From Evernia prunastri (taxonomy: Eukaryota > Ascomycota > Lecanoromycetes > Lecanorales > Parmeliaceae), in the NCBI GenBank assembly GCA_003184365.1, contig NKYR01000167.1, positions 1-64,000 of the forward strand: a DNA stretch of 64,000 nucleotides, read 5' to 3'. Shown here in pieces: positions 24,194-37,115 of the stretch. The position numbers and the translations under genes were made by a program. The notes under the pieces were generated by a model. The model made no database searches. It worked only from the letters and a program-made list of their open reading frames with translations, and was not told the origin of the DNA. Position 1 is the stretch's first letter, and every line of letters begins with the position of its first letter.

Positions 24194-25606
24194 TTACCAA
24201 GTCAACTCAACAATCTTGTCCCCATTCGTCGCCGCCATCAATCTCAATGCTCGCGATGTGGCTGTTTCATCAACAAATTGTAGGCAGGTGCAATTATCCA
24301 ACTCCGCGTCCACCAGAGTTAAGCCCTCTTTGACGTCCCAGATCATGACATGCTTATTGTCTGTAGCGGCAGCAGCCAAGTTACCATGAACGTCGAATCC
24401 AGCTTCCAGATGTCCAAGCTTGTGGATTTTGTAGGACGAGAAGTCGGTAGGTTTGTTGGTCGATTCTGTCACAGTGCCAGGATTCGCGGGTTTTTGTGAT
24501 ATGAAACGCCTGTCGTAAGTACATAGCTTAGATGGTCAGCAAATCTGAGAATCAGGTGCAATGGAAATTCCTACCTGACCGTCCCAACCGGCAACAATTA
24601 TCATATTCTCGTCGATGATTTTCCTCGCATGGTTGACCCGGCTTGGATGTTGAATGCGTCGAACTTCCTCATGAGCCCTGGTGTCCACAGCCCCACTCCG
24701 CCGTCTTCCCAACCGGCGATCACAGTATGCTCGTCCAGCCAGTCCACAGCCATCACCGGGTATTTGTCGACAGCAAACCGTACGCCGAGGATGTTGTTCA
24801 CGGTGCTCTGGAGTACCTCTGTGCCCTGGTTTACCTCTAGGACGAGGGCACCGTGGGATGTTCCGAGGGCAAATTTTGTACTTGCAGGGCTAGGATTTGC
24901 AGCAGACGCCCAGGTTGTTATATCTGCAGCAGACACGGGGGGTTGTATCAATGGGTCGTCGTAAGGTTGAACCCCTGGCCATACTTTGCGGAATACCTCT
25001 TCTTGTGGCGCGTGGTTCTCGTTAACCTCAGCAAACAGGGCTGGAAGTTCGCCACCCAGCATTGTAGCGCTGTGGCTAGTCAACAAATCAATCACGTAGC
25101 CATCTGGGGCTGGTGATACTGACAGAAACCACCTAGACGACGACAGACTCATTGAGCTTATCTTTACCCAATAAGTTTCTGCACCGTTACCTTTATGAAT
25201 ACAACACTGACCTGAGTTGATGCAGAGCGACACGGTTTGTCAGGACCAATTATCTCTGGTTTCTGATATTTTCTGCCCAGTGAAAGAAAGATGTCATTTA
25301 AACTGACAGCTTACTGCCAAGGAACAGACTGTCTTACATCTCAGTACTCCTTTGGGTAACCTGTTTCTCGTTTGCATTCAACCCATATACTGTTGCTCTG
25401 TGAGACTTATCATAGACGAATTTTTTGATTTTCATGTGGCTGTCCTGTTCCCGCTGCACGACCGTCTGTATCGTCAGACCGTCGCTCCAATTTCTGGACA
25501 TATCGGCCGTGGGTTCGACGCGGCCCAATGCGCGATCTAGCAGATTCCTTTCCATGATGACTGTTATTGGCGAGATCAAGCGGTTAGAAATTTCGATTCG
25601 ATGCGG
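24194..25606 (-). pseudogene. DCAF4-like WD40 protein with single-base frameshift
   Basis: Recognisable exons are about 25606..25338, 25272..25212, 25161..24575 and 24526..24194. They encode the C-terminal part of a WD-repeat protein of the DCAF4 kind (substrate receptors of CUL4-DDB1 ubiquitin ligases in animals; fungal role unknown). Seen: SLSSSRWFLSVSPAPDGYVI, LLTSHSATMLGG, VMAVDWLDEHTVIAGWEDGG, IIVAGWDGQ, LCTYDRRFISQKP and HVMIWDVKEG. In the third exon the frame breaks near 24685: upstream it reads GVGLW, downstream the conserved DTRAHEEVRRIQHPSRVNHA is only open one frame over. One missing G in a GG run of the coding strand explains it, and restoring one base makes that exon exactly 196 codons in phase. 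The 5' end (earlier exons above the acceptor near 25607) is not resolved. The 3' end could also splice on, since GTAAGTACG overlaps the stop. It is either a true lesion or a sequencing error. Confidence 0.6.
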
Positions 25607-27640
25607 CTATAAATAGGAGTCTTTGAAAGTTGCTTCCAGGCCAGAACATATGTTTAAACAAGTATATGCCAAATGTGCCATGGTTTCTAGCATTGAAAAT
25701 GGCTAGAATGCATGACCTTCACTCGTCTCTTTATTCTTCCCCTGTGTCAAGGCTGACGAGCCAATGAACACCGAATGAGTGAGTTACTGCTGCCCGACAT
25801 TCAGCTTCTGAAACTGTGTGCCGGCTTTTTAGACAGCTCGCCACGTTCGAAACCCCCATTGCTTGCGTGCGTGCATTTCCCAAGGCAGTGAGGCCAGCCG
25901 GATGGAAAACTATTTGTAGACATTAGGTGGCTTAGCCATGTGCCCTGAGTCAAGGATATGATTGATTCTCAAACAAATTAAACTACCAGGGTGGGCAGGC
26001 AGGCACATGTCGAGCCGTACTGCAAGCCGTTTAATGGGTATTGATGATGGATCTGCAAGCCCTACCTTTGACATCTCGCCACAGCGCTATCATCTTGGGT
26101 CCCGTGAGAAGAATTAAGGTTGACTTCACGCAAGATAATGGTTTCAGTCTTCGGGCGCGCTTCAACTATCGACAATCTGACCACTTGGGTTCCTTTCCGA
26201 CAGCCCCCCTCTTCATCTCCGTTGCCTTGCATGAACACTCAAGCCGTAAGCTTGCACGGATGCATATCTCCGGGGCTTGAATGGGCGAAACAGGGGACCG
26301 CATGGGCAGCCAATGGCTCGACCAGCCTTTATGCAGCCTTGAGATCGACATAGACCTCCAATTCGCCATGTGGTGTCTTACGTTGAACAGGGATGTCATG
26401 GAACATTCATTGCCTGGGCAAAGTCGTCAAATCTGACTTATAGGCTTCATTGACAGATTGATATTCTCACTATTCATTCAGGGTTTCTCTCCTCAGCCAT
26501 TGGGTGCTTATCACTCCATCAAAGACCACCGGTGCCGCTTCGGAAAGTGGGCCCAGAAATCCGAGTCACATGCGAAACTCGCACACCTTGTCGATTACGG
26601 CACAGCTTAAATTTCAACGACCGCGAAACCGGTGGACAAGGAGCCTCACTGGACACTCCCAGAATATTTCCAATTACTCCAAGAGGAGCAGCTAACCAAC
26701 TGGAGGGCAGGGCGGCCAGAAAGGCCGTAATGACAGGATCCTAAACACACTAGCTGCGTTGGTCGATATGGGAAACCACGAGAAGTCAACATACATTGCC
26801 GCCTGTCGTTGATTCCGATCTGCACACTTGCCTTTCAAAAGCTGCTGGAAATCACAGCAATGAGACCTGCGAGCCGACGTACATGTTGGCTTTGTGATTT
26901 CGGTACCCAAGTCTTGTCAATCTTAGAGTCAGAATACGTTGTCTCCCCATGTACTTGTTTTGTCGCCGACGTAGCAATATAGTTGTTCGGTCTAACCTTC
27001 TTCCGCCGCATCGTGAATTATCGTAATAGGTAAAAAGACAAAATGCTCTGAGCAAAATTCCGCTAAGGGCGATACCTCGTCCGTGGAACTTATCGCCATT
27101 AGCGACTCGCCTTTCTCAAGCCGCATTGACGAGCTTGTTGGCATCTCGGAGAATCAACCCTCCTGGCAATTTCACTGAGATCTCCTGTCCTATCTGGCCT
27201 AGAGATCTCCAGGTTGTCTTTGTAGGGTTCAGAACAGACTGGAAAAGAATTCACTGTCCGAGGGTCTGCCGTCGATAGATTACGTACACACTAGCAACTA
27301 GCGGTAAGCAAAAATCCTGTTCAAATTTCGCAGCCGAGCGACAACAACCTTTTTTTCCACATGAACAACGCAAAAAAATAACATTCTTCATAAAAGCATT
27401 CCGATGAGATGGCTGCGCAAGCGACCTCCATGAAGTCAGGAAATCGTCAAATAGAATGGAGAACGAAAGTTACAAGGGCCGGTCTTGGGTGCGGCGCTCT
27501 TTTCTCGCGCTTTGGGGAGGGCCGCAATGACTGGCTGTACATTCTCACACGTCTTTTCTGCTTCATCTCGTTGCTGTAGTCAACACTATAATCGAGTGAA
27601 GTATCGCGGATATGATAGCTATGTCGAGACACTTGGTCTC
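25607..27640. other. Gene-poor stretch
   Basis: I see no exon chain, repeat or RNA gene here. The missing 5' exons of the DCAF4-like gene may lie in the first few hundred bases. Scattered open frames are short and lack family features. Confidence 0.45.
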
Positions 27641-28833
27641 CTACTGGGATAACCTCCTTCCAATATTTCCAAAGCATACACAGCTGCAAAAAAGCACGCT
27701 CGCAATCCAAATGCCAACACCAATGCTCTCGTTACTGATGAGACCGTCATAACCCTCGCCATCATGAGGTACGTTCATTGAACCTGCTCGTGGCGATGGA
27801 GCTGCTGGTGAGGGTACTATTTCCGGGTTGACTCCAAAAGCAATGGCTGTCCCCGCAAGGCCAACTAGCATAGAAAGAAGGAAGCCAGGTTTTGAGCGGT
27901 CGACCAAGTACCAAAGCACAGGGTTGACGAGCGCTAAGGTGAGAGATACCTGTGAGGTTGATTGCCAGGGGAGTCTGCGCTGTATCATCTGTTAGCTTCG
28001 TACTGTGCATCTCACGATTGAAATCCAGTGCTTACGATGGCAAACGCAATCCCAATGAAAGCCCCTACGCTCCTCACCACAGGATTCCAATCCGCCCCCA
28101 AACCGCTTCCCAACCTCGACGCAGGTCTTGGACCCTGATCTTCACTAATATCGGTAGTTCTTGAATCTTGTGGTTTCGAAGCAAAAGCTTCGACGTCCCT
28201 CCCCGAGACCTCTTCCCAGAGTACATCGATCCACGGCAGCAGTCCGCCAAGGAGAACGCCAACACCGCCCCACGCCATCAGGTATGTCCATGATGATTGC
28301 TCAACACCTTCCAATTGCACAGGTGCCACCTGCTGATGATCGTGTAGATGTGATACTATGACTCCGTACGCCACGCCGAAAGAGAAAAGCAAGATTGTCC
28401 GTAATCCTAGAGGTAGAATGTAATCCAAGAAACTTTGATGGGGTTGATGAGATTGTCGTCTTTGTGAATGGGGACCCTCGTAGGCCCCAATAACCGGTGG
28501 TTTGGTATCGTCGATGCTCTGCCGAGGTGTCTGACCACCGTTTCCCCATGGTGTCGACGGCTGATCCCGACTTGTGTCGAAGCCGGAGCTTGAGGGTGTG
28601 TATATGCCGAAGAGAGTGGAGGAGGTGAGGTTGAGAATGGACCGATTTTTACTATTGGATATTTCCTTCTCCAGCACTTGTTCCGCCTCCATCCGAGAAG
28701 AATCACTGGGCTGCCGGGAAAATTCTCGAGAGGGCGTCGTCGGAGAGGAAGGAGAGGAGTTGGTGGAGGTAGGAGTGAGATCGTAGGGCCGTCGAGGCTG
28801 TGGATGGAGCAAAGCTGTAATGTCTTCTGTCAT
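27641..28833 (-). CDS. INSIG-family ER membrane protein
   Basis: Exons 28833..28036 and 27979..27641 (56-nt intron, GTAAGC...TACAG, phase 0) give 378 residues. INSIG proteins sit in the ER membrane and control sterol synthesis by binding SCAP/SREBP or HMG-CoA reductase; fungal relatives include yeast Nsg1/Nsg2 and S. pombe Ins1. The first about 130 residues are Ser/Pro-rich and disordered with possible phosphosites (SRQPSDSS, SQRRQSHQ). Membrane segments follow: TILLFSFGVAYGVIVSHL, WTYLMAWGGVGVLLGG, VVRSVGAFIGIAFAI, LTLALVNPVLWYLVD, LLSMLVGLAGTAIAFG and IGVGIWIASVLFCSCVCF. The conserved LPWQSTSQVSLTLALVNP lies just after the splice joint. The end GNIGRRLSQ fits the family's basic tail. Confidence 0.85.
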
Positions 28834-30177
28834 GGTGGACTGTCTGGCTACGAAGATTGAAATCCTTCATGTATTGTTTCTTTTACTTTCCCATCAGGCG
28901 GCCACATTGGCCCGGGAGATGTGGATTAAACTTCTCGTCCTCGTATCAGCCTGCTTTGATAGCTCGCATATATGACAATTCTGAGGAGGCAGTATGTGAA
29001 ATATGTGATATAAGAGCGAGATGTCTTGGAAGGGAGAAATTTGGAGTATGCACAAACAGGGAGACATGGCAGGTGGTACGAGCCTCGGAGGGTGAAATAT
29101 GGCTATTCGCTGCAGCCTCGGACCACTCGCAGATCGGATTCGTCTTGGCCCGGCGCTAAAATTGTGATAGGGCTGTTGGCACTCAAGTACTACAATCGTT
29201 CAATACCTAGTACTCTAGCAAAGCAACAAGTCAGGAACCATGCTGTGTCTCCGTATGCTCCGCTTCCTTGCCCGCTCAAGTTTCCCTCCCGCACAGATTT
29301 CCACAAAACGAACGGCGCCACGACGGTAGATTATCCCCTTGTATGCCACCATCAATACCATCCTAACAGACTCCCAGCGCCTTCAGCATACTCTCCACAG
29401 GTCGTCCTTCCATACTCCGTCCAAACGCGTTAGCTCCGACATCAGCACCGTCACCGCAATGCGAACCTACTCAGCCCGCGCCCGACCTTCTTCCCCGAAT
29501 TTCCACCCATCCCTCCCTCGCCTCGATACAAGTGCGCAATGGACCTCGGGATACGTACAATCCGAGTCATAGGGTACGGAAGAGGCGTTCTGGATTTTTG
29601 GCGAGGGTCAGGACTAGGAAAGGAAGGATGTTATTGAAGAGGAGGCAATTAAAGGGCAGGAGTACGCTGAGTCATTGAGGTGGTAGTAGGAAGGGGCCTC
29701 CTGAGAGAATGGAGGCCAGATTTAAAGAAATGCCTTAAGTGGTCGACTATGGAATATAACGCCCGAGAGATGGCAGAGATAGCGTGTTGTGGCTGAAGAG
29801 GCCGAGCTTCACCGAAAGGCGTCGAGGAGATCCAGACTTAGATAGCATGGGGCTCCTATATTACTTAGTACGAGCATCTACCTGACATACAGTCGTGTAC
29901 TCATTCCTAAGCTAGGTACAAATTGGAGACACAGACATGCTTTCCATCGCATGAGTCGCCGGGAAACTGACATGTCTCAGTTCAGGCTTCTCACAGGTAA
30001 CGCTTACGCACGAATGGCGAGATATCCTGAGGTTTAGATCAGAGCTTCAGTAAACCTCGTAAGACGCAGGCAACGGTCGAATATAAAAGAATCCCTCACG
30101 ACAATGTGAGGAAATAACTTTTGCCCGCCTCATGATCAACCAGCCATTAGCTTCCGTAACAGTCTCCTTGGAACGAC
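28834..30177. other. Intergenic, no supported gene
   Basis: Promoter of the INSIG gene on one side and the 3' region of the eIF2 gamma gene on the other. Plus-strand frames between 28857 and 29572 are Pro/Ser-rich without domains. Nothing else is seen. Confidence 0.5.
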
Positions 30178-31825
30178 CTAGTCGAGACTCGGCTCTAGCG
30201 TCACACCCCTGAATCTAGATGTCAGTACCACAAAATCCTGCGAGTCCAAGGAATACGAGACTTACGCAACAATATTGGCCCATCCAATCAAGCGCCAATG
30301 CTTGTCGATTCTCCGACTCAGTGCTATTTTCTCGCCTATCTCTGTACAAGCAGGACTCGTCAATTGAATCTTGGCGGCGTCTTTCTTTACGTTCATGATC
30401 TTGGCACCTGTGGCTGTTGATCCAATGTTGACCATCAACACCTCAGCCTTGGACAGCTTTTCCACCTTCGCCTGCTTGCCATCGGCGGTCTTGACCCCTA
30501 GTAATCGGCGGAGCAGCACGAAGGAGACCTCAAGTTCCGTGTATATCGATGGAAGTCGACCTTTAAGACCAAGAACGAAACCAACGAGACGATCGGCACG
30601 ACAGAGAGTGGGATCTACTCGAGTACCCACACCGATGAGGCCGCCGGGAACGGCGAATTTCAGATCATTATGCTCGGCAAAGAGCGAAACGACTCTGCTA
30701 AAAATAGGTCGGCACTTGATCTTTCCTTGGTCGTCTTTCGTAACGAGACCGGGTCGAATCTCAATTTCATCTCCGAGCTTCAGGACACCAGTCAGGATAC
30801 TACCTCCTGCCACACCTCCTTTCAGTTCTTCTATCTCAGCTCCCGGTTTGTTGACGTCGAAGGACCTAATGATGATCATGTGGGGTGCAGCGCCAAAGTC
30901 TCGGACAGGAACAGGGATCTTGTTGACTATTCTCTCATTGATGGCGTCAATGTTGTACTTCAGCTGGGCAGATATTGGGATGATGGGTGATTTATCTGCT
31001 ACTGTGCCCCGAACGAAGTTCTCGATGGATTGGAAGTGTTGCTCCGCGCCTTCTGATCGCATTAAGTCGACCTTGTTCTGGAGAATGATGATGTGGTCAA
31101 GCTTCATGATCTCGATAGCTGCCAGATGCTCAGAGGTTTGCGGCTGAGGGCATGATTCGTTCCCAGCAATAAGAAGCAATGCTGCGTCCATGACGGCTGC
31201 GCCTGACAACATGGTGCTCATAAGAATGTCGTGACCGGGACAATCCACAAACCTTGACATTCGTCAATCCTATATCTATATATGGTGAAGATGATACTCA
31301 CGATACATGTCTGACCAATCTATATCGACCTTCACATCCTGGCCTCTCACACGGTGGATCTACTTCCTTCTCACTCTTGTAGCTCTTGTAGCACGTTGGC
31401 CTCGGGCACTTCTCATTGTCACACTTGTAGATCTTGGCATTCGCGTAGCCGAGTTTGATCGTAATATTCCTTTCCAATTCGTTCTTAAACCTGACAGTCT
31501 GTACCCCAGATATTGCCTTTACAACCGTCGATTTCCCATGCGCCACGTGCCCTATTGTGCCAATATTGATCGTAGCTTGCCTTGCGATGATTTCAGGAGA
31601 AAGAGGCGTCAATCTCGAAGTATCGAGGTTTTCTGGATCCGGTTGCTCTGGAAGCTCCGGTCTTTTTATTTCAGGCAGTGGTTCCGCTTTCTTGAGCACG
31701 GATTTCGGCTGATCGAAGGGCGCTTGATCTTCGACGTCATCATTCTCCTGCCCATTGACGGGCTCCATTTGGGGGGACTCCGGTCCCGATTCTTCTTCGG
31801 AAGGCATATCGCCATTGGTCGCCAT
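30178..31825 (-). CDS. Translation initiation factor eIF2 subunit gamma
   Basis: Exons 31825..31302, 31252..30266 and 30208..30178 give 513 residues. This GTPase subunit carries initiator Met-tRNA to the 40S ribosome as part of eIF2. G-motifs are visible: GHVAHGKST (residues 92-100), DCPGHDILM just after intron 1, NKVD, and SAQLKYNIDAI. A zinc-knuckle-like insert typical of eIF2 gamma follows switch 1 (CDNEKCPRPTC ... CERPGC). Domains II and III follow to the conserved end RRIDKHWRLIGWANIVAGV. The last exon holds only ten codons plus one base, ending in TLEPSLD. Introns are 49 and 57 nt. The acidic N-terminal 70 residues are an extension as in other fungi. Confidence 0.97.
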
Positions 31826-32152
31826 GATGGGGGTCCAAGGGTGCTTGTCCCTCCTCGCAAGATGGATTCTGCCTGTTTCACTTCTAGCGTAGGCTGTTCA
31901 CTTTGCGCTCTAGAACTGCGAAAAGATGTGTTCACCGTGCGTGCCTTAGAAAAGGGCTGTAAGCGTCTCCCGGAACTGAGTTCTGAGTCAAATAGGTAAT
32001 TGTCGAAATCTCGATCCGTCTTGAAAATGACTACCAAAAAATTTGGCGGCTGTTTCCTGCCGCGGCATTTATTTAAGCGCCAAGCCCGACATTGCCGAGC
32101 GCATCTGAAGTCGAACGATGCAACAGCTTTTACTTTACACGCAGAAGCTACA
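31826..32152. promoter_or_regulatory. Divergent promoter, eIF2 gamma / Sad1
   Basis: 327 bp separate the start codons of two divergent housekeeping genes, so both core promoters must lie here. CATTTATTTAAGCG near 32067 is TATA-like for the rightward gene. No further element is recognised with confidence. Confidence 0.6.
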
Positions 32153-34067
32153 ATGGTCAAGAGGCAGGCCGAGGAATCGCTGGAAGACGTACTGGCTGCT
32201 GACTCTCCCGCGTCGAAGAAAGCTCGGGTCGACGACGTCTCAGACCTACATCGACAGACCAATGGCTCGAGTCACATAGTAAGGAAATCCGTACTCACGG
32301 ACGGAGAGCAACGCGAAGAGGACGAGAGGAATGGCGACGATGTCTTGGCTGCGGCGGATCAGGAAGAGGAGGAACTAGAAGAGGCAGCGGGCAAGCCCAT
32401 CGATCAGGACGAGAAGTCAGCATACTCAGTAACATCACGGCAGCAAGCCCCAACCGAGGGCTATTCCGACCTCTATCTGGACACCATAAATCGGTCGGTA
32501 CTGGATTTCGACTTCGAGAAGCTCTGTTCAATCACACTATCCAACATCAACGTCTACGCGTGCTTGGTGTGTGGGAAATATTATCAAGGTCGAGGGCCCA
32601 AGTCGCATGCCTACTTTCATGCTTTGGAGGTGGGTCACCATGTCTACGTCAATATGCAAACGAAAAGGGTTTATGTGTTGCCAGAGGGTTATGAGGTGAA
32701 GAGCAAGAGTTTGGATGACATCAAATTCGTGGTGGATCCCCAGCTTGCAAGGGAAGAGGTCGTTCAGTTAGATAGGGAGGCCAAGGACGCGTGGGATTTG
32801 GGTGGAAAAAAGTATAGACCAGGTATGATCATGTCTCTTAGGATCCCTAAAATGCTGCGCTTTCGAGTTGGGATGCTACTGTTCATTCGAGGAGTCTCGG
32901 TTCACAAATACGGTTTCAGCAATCCTAGAAGTTCTCCCTGCACAGGCCGAACATTGATCGCTGTCTAAAAGATATCTGCTTGATGCTCTCCTACGACGTT
33001 TTCAACGGTTTCGGACTCGAAATGCTGCTGACTACCCAGCAGGTTTCGTAGGGATGAACAATATTAAAGAAAACGACTACTTCAACGTCATCATACAAGC
33101 CTTAGCGCACATTCCGCCGTTACGCAACTTCATCATGCTCGAAGACTTATCTCAAAGATCCGAGCTCGTTCAACGGTTCTCAGTCCTCGTCCGCAAAGTA
33201 TGGAACACACGCGCCTTCAAAACCCACGTCTCCCCCCACGAGCTCCTCCAGCAAATCTCCCGCCAATCAAACAAACGCTTCGATCTCCTCCACCAATCCG
33301 ACCCCGTCGACTTTCTCAGCTGGTTTTTAAACAATCTACACCTCGCCTTGGGTGGCAGCAAAACGAAACCCGGGACTAGCATCATTCAGCGGGTTTTCCA
33401 AGGAAGGCTGAAAATCGAATCGCAGCAAATCACCGCCAAAGCGGACGCCGGTGACCGCCTTCGGTTCGAAGAAGCCGCAGAGGTATTGGTGGACACCACC
33501 CGTTACCTGATGCTAACCCTCGACTTGCCCGCGGCCCCCCTCTTCCAGGACGAGTTGGAGAAGAACATCATACCGCAGGTGCCGCTGACCTCCATCCTCT
33601 CGAAGTACGACGGGTTGAAATCCCAAGAACAGTTCAACACGCGCAAACGATACCGACTGCTCCACCCGCTGCCCCCATACCTCCTCTTCCACATCAAGCG
33701 CTTCTCCAAGAACAAGTTCGTCGCCGAGCACAACCCGACCATCGTCACCTTCCCCACCCGCTCCCTCGACCTGTCGCCGTACGTCGAGCCGAACCCGACG
33801 CTGCACCCGCCCGGCGAGCCGATCTGGTACGACCTCGTGGCCAACGTGACGCACGAGGCGGTCCGGACGCGGGACGACAGCGTCGAGGGGGAGGCGGAGC
33901 GGAAGGTGTGGCGGGTGCAGGTGCGCGATCGGGCGCGGGACGAGTGGTTGGAGATTCAGGACCTGTTCGTCGAGAGGGTCGTGACGGAGACGTTGTTCAC
34001 GAAGGAGAGCGTGCTGATGGTGTGGGAGAGGCGGAAGGAGGGGAAGGGAAAGGGGAAGGGGAAATGA
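32153..34067 (+). CDS. Sad1/USP39, tri-snRNP-associated inactive ubiquitin hydrolase
   Basis: Exons 32153..32822 and 33043..34067, separated by an unusually long 220-nt intron (GTATGA...CAGCAG), give 564 residues. USP39/Sad1 is a spliceosome factor needed for U4/U6.U5 tri-snRNP recruitment. After an acidic, disordered N-terminus comes the ZnF-UBP domain (YACLVCGKYYQGRGPKSHAY, HALEVGHHVYVN), then the USP fold. The catalytic cysteine box reads GMNNIKENDYFNV, where active USPs have a GN(T/S)CY pattern; the cysteine is replaced, which is normal for this family and means no protease activity. Later USP pieces include YLLFHIKRFSKNKF and WYDLVANVTHE. The C-terminus is a Lys/Gly run. The 3' end faces the UTP13 gene with only 166 bp between the stop codons. 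Confidence 0.93.
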
Positions 34068-34233
34068 AGGGGAATGTATGTAACGAGGTCGGGATGGCCT
34101 TTGTTTGTATGTAATGGGAAGGCAGGGGGGTTGGAGCCCTGTTCGTATTGCATTGCTGGCTGAGAGAGACAAGATATCTACAGATGAGATCTGAAGCAAT
34201 TCAAAAACCATTTCTAAAATCATCCACACTACC

Positions 34234-37115
34234 CTACCCCACCATAACAACATCCTCCCCTCCACCCTTCCCCCCCACCACATCCTCCCCTCCCGCCAGA
34301 TCCCCCACCCCACCACCCAACTGCTCCATCTCCCCCAGCAAAACATCCACAAGCCAACTCTCCCCCCACAGCTCCTCCACCCTCCGATAATGCCTCTCCG
34401 TATACGCCCTCAACGCCCCCCACACCTCCCTCCCTCCTCCCCCCTTCCCGCTCCTCCTCCCCAACGCGGCCAAGCGCTCCCGATCATAGCTCCTGACCAC
34501 GACGCCCAAGACCCGCTGCGCGACGGCGCACGTGCGGGCGTTTGTGTTCCAGTCCCGGACGCGCGCGAGGAGGGAGAGGAGCTGCTCGTCGCTCAGGGAG
34601 GCGAGGACGGCGTCGACAGCGTGCAGGCCGGAGATGGAGCCCGCTTCCGGGGGGTGCTGTGTGGTGACGGATTGGAAAAGGGCGAGGAGGCGGGCCGGGT
34701 GGTTGAGGGCGAGGGCGAGCGTGATGGCGTCGCGGTAGTTGGCGTCGTGGATGTGGTTCTGGAGTTCCTGGTCCTGCTCGACGCGCTGCGACGCGGCGGC
34801 CGTGGTCCGCGCGGCGGTCTGGACGCTCGTGTCGGCCCAGAAGGTGACGACGCTGTCGCCGCCGCCGGAGACGAGCGTGCCGGTGGTCGGGTCCGCGGTC
34901 AGGGCCCAGATGCGGTCGGTGTGGTTGTCCAGCGTCGCGGCGGCGTCGCCCGTGGACGCGTCCCAGACTTTCACGAGGCCGTCGCCGCCGGCGGAGGCGA
35001 TGAGGGGGGCACGTTTGGGCGAGGTCGTTGTGGCGGCGTCCGGCGTGGGAGGTTGGGGTGGGGGTGGGGTCGGCAGCCAGAGCACTTTGAGGACGCTGTT
35101 CGTGTGGCCTTCCAGGGTGCGCAGGCAGCTGTAGTCGTTCAGGCTCCAGATCTTGACGGTCTTGTCGCCGCTGCCTGTTAGCACTAATCCTCGGTTGGAG
35201 CTTGCGGGGCCGTTGTCGCCGGATATGGGGGGGGTGTCTTTGGGTGCGAAGGCGACGGACCAGACGCCGCGGCGGTGGCCACGGAGGATGCCCTGGACTT
35301 CGCCTTCTTCCGTCGACCATATTTTGACGGTCCGATCTTGGGAGGCGGAGGCGAAAAGAGAGGATGTTGGGGAGAGGGCGATGGCGTTGATGTCTTTGTC
35401 ATGGGCTTTGCGGGTGTACAGAGCTCTGGAGGAGGAGGATGATGATGATGACGTTTTGGGAATGTTCCAGCGCTTGATGGTGCGGTCTTGGGAGCCTGTC
35501 AAAAGGAATGGTGGAGTGTGCTCGAGACTATTCTCAGGTGAGTTTTGAGGTGGTGCTGACGAGGGGAGAGATATTGCTCCAATCGACTCGGCATGGCCCG
35601 TGAATGTAGCATAGAGTTGGTAGGAGCTCGAAGCGTGGTCTATTCGCCATAGACGCGCTGTGTTGTCTTTGGCACCGGTTGCGAGCCAGCAGCCAGACCA
35701 ATCGACAGAGAGGCATATGATGATATCTTCATGGCCTTCAAGGAGGGCGACATCAGCGCCAAAGTAGCTCGCAGATGTTGCCGACGGTGAATTTGACTTC
35801 GAGCTTGCCAAAGAGACAAGACGTATATTTTCAGAATTGGTGGCTAAGGCCAACAACGAACGATCTGGTGTCACGTAGGCTAGGTCGATGATCTCGTCGT
35901 GCGTTCCAGATATCCGACGAAGAATAGGCAGCGGTTCGATGAGCATGTCAGAAGGTGTTTTGAGGAGAGACGCAGTCGAATGGAGTATCAATGATTGATC
36001 TGCATGTACAGAAACCAGGAATCTCTGACTGGGATTATGCAGGATGTGCACGATTCCATCTCCTTCTCCACCCGCTTCCTGCTCTTCTGTTACCTCTCTT
36101 CCAGTCTCGACATTCCATATCCTCAATCTTCCCTGCTCACCTCCAGCATAAATCAGGGTCCCTTCCTCGAGTAGCCCTGCGGCCTCAACGCTCTCAAGGA
36201 TGGGCATAACTTTTTTCGATTTCCAGGTGCGCGCATCCCACACAATGGCAGTCTTGTCTCTGCTGGCAGAAACTAAGGTATGCGAATCGGCCGAATAATC
36301 AAGACTACGAACAACAGAGACATGAGAGTCCAACGTCGCCACTGATTTGCGCTTTGCGAGGTCCCAAATCCTTATCTTGCCATCTTCGCTACCTGATGCT
36401 AGGCGGAATGATGCCCCCGAATCATGGCCTATGGTCATGCTATCATCTTGTGCCAAATCGCTCTTGGACCGTCGCTTCTTATTGGAGTTTGTGATGTTAC
36501 TATTCTCGATAGCCGGAACCTCAAAGAAATGTAGGGCGGTAATAACACCAGCATGGCCACGGAATGTATGCGTGACATATCCTCCTTTGATATCCCATAC
36601 TTTGATGACTCCATCAGCGCCTCCTGTTGCCAGTAGAGTCCCGGTACCGTCTCCTGTGGCCGTAATCACCGGGGTTGTATGAGGCTTCACCGTTTTCAGT
36701 AGTGAGGCATTGATCAAGGGTGTATCATTCTCGAAGCGCTCTAATGCATATATTTTCATTGATAAGGAACGAGAACATGCTACAAGATGCGACGCGCTTG
36801 GTGTGACTGAACGAAGCATTTAGTGCCGCCCACACATAGTTGTTGGGAGGCTTGCCTACGTGAGAGTGCTGTTAAGGCCTCCCCATCCTAGTGAATGCTC
36901 AGCCTCACAAAGCGATATCCAAAATCATGTTTACATACACCCTCTATGCGAGCCAGTAGCTCCCCAGTGCCCAAGTCGGTGAGCAGAGCTTCTTCGCCCA
37001 AGCATGTTGCCAAGATGCGTCCTTGTCGGTCGAGGGCAACATCACCGCCGGTATAGATAGGCTGTATGGTGCGCTCCGGGTCGTAGGTGGTGGTAAGCTT
37101 GGTCCTCAAGGACAT
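34234..37115 (-). CDS. UTP13: Utp13, U3 snoRNP / SSU processome WD40 protein
   Basis: Exons 37115..36939, 36887..36860 and 36806..34234 give 925 residues. Utp13 (human TBL3) is a UTP-B subunit of the small-subunit processome that matures 18S rRNA in the nucleolus. It has two tandem WD40 propellers (repeats such as GGADGVIKVWDI, GSEDGKIRIWDL, SASQDRTVKIWS, GSGDKTVKIWSL, SAGGDGLVKVWD). From about residue 750 comes the conserved C-terminal Utp13 domain (IHDANYRDAITLALALNHPARLLALFQ). The second exon is only 28 nt and encodes DGEALTALS plus one base; without it the conserved LARIEGDGEALTALSLTPSA would be lost. Introns are 51 and 53 nt. The tail is Gly-rich. Much of the 3' half is strongly GC-rich. 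Confidence 0.93.

Noticed and set aside
33513..34352. 279-codon frame antisense to Sad1 and past its end
   Set aside because: Shadow of the GC-rich coding strand; Arg/His/Pro/Leu-rich and without domains.
34390..35320. Long frames of 263 and 278 codons within UTP13
   Set aside because: Out-of-frame shadows of the GC-rich WD40 exon.
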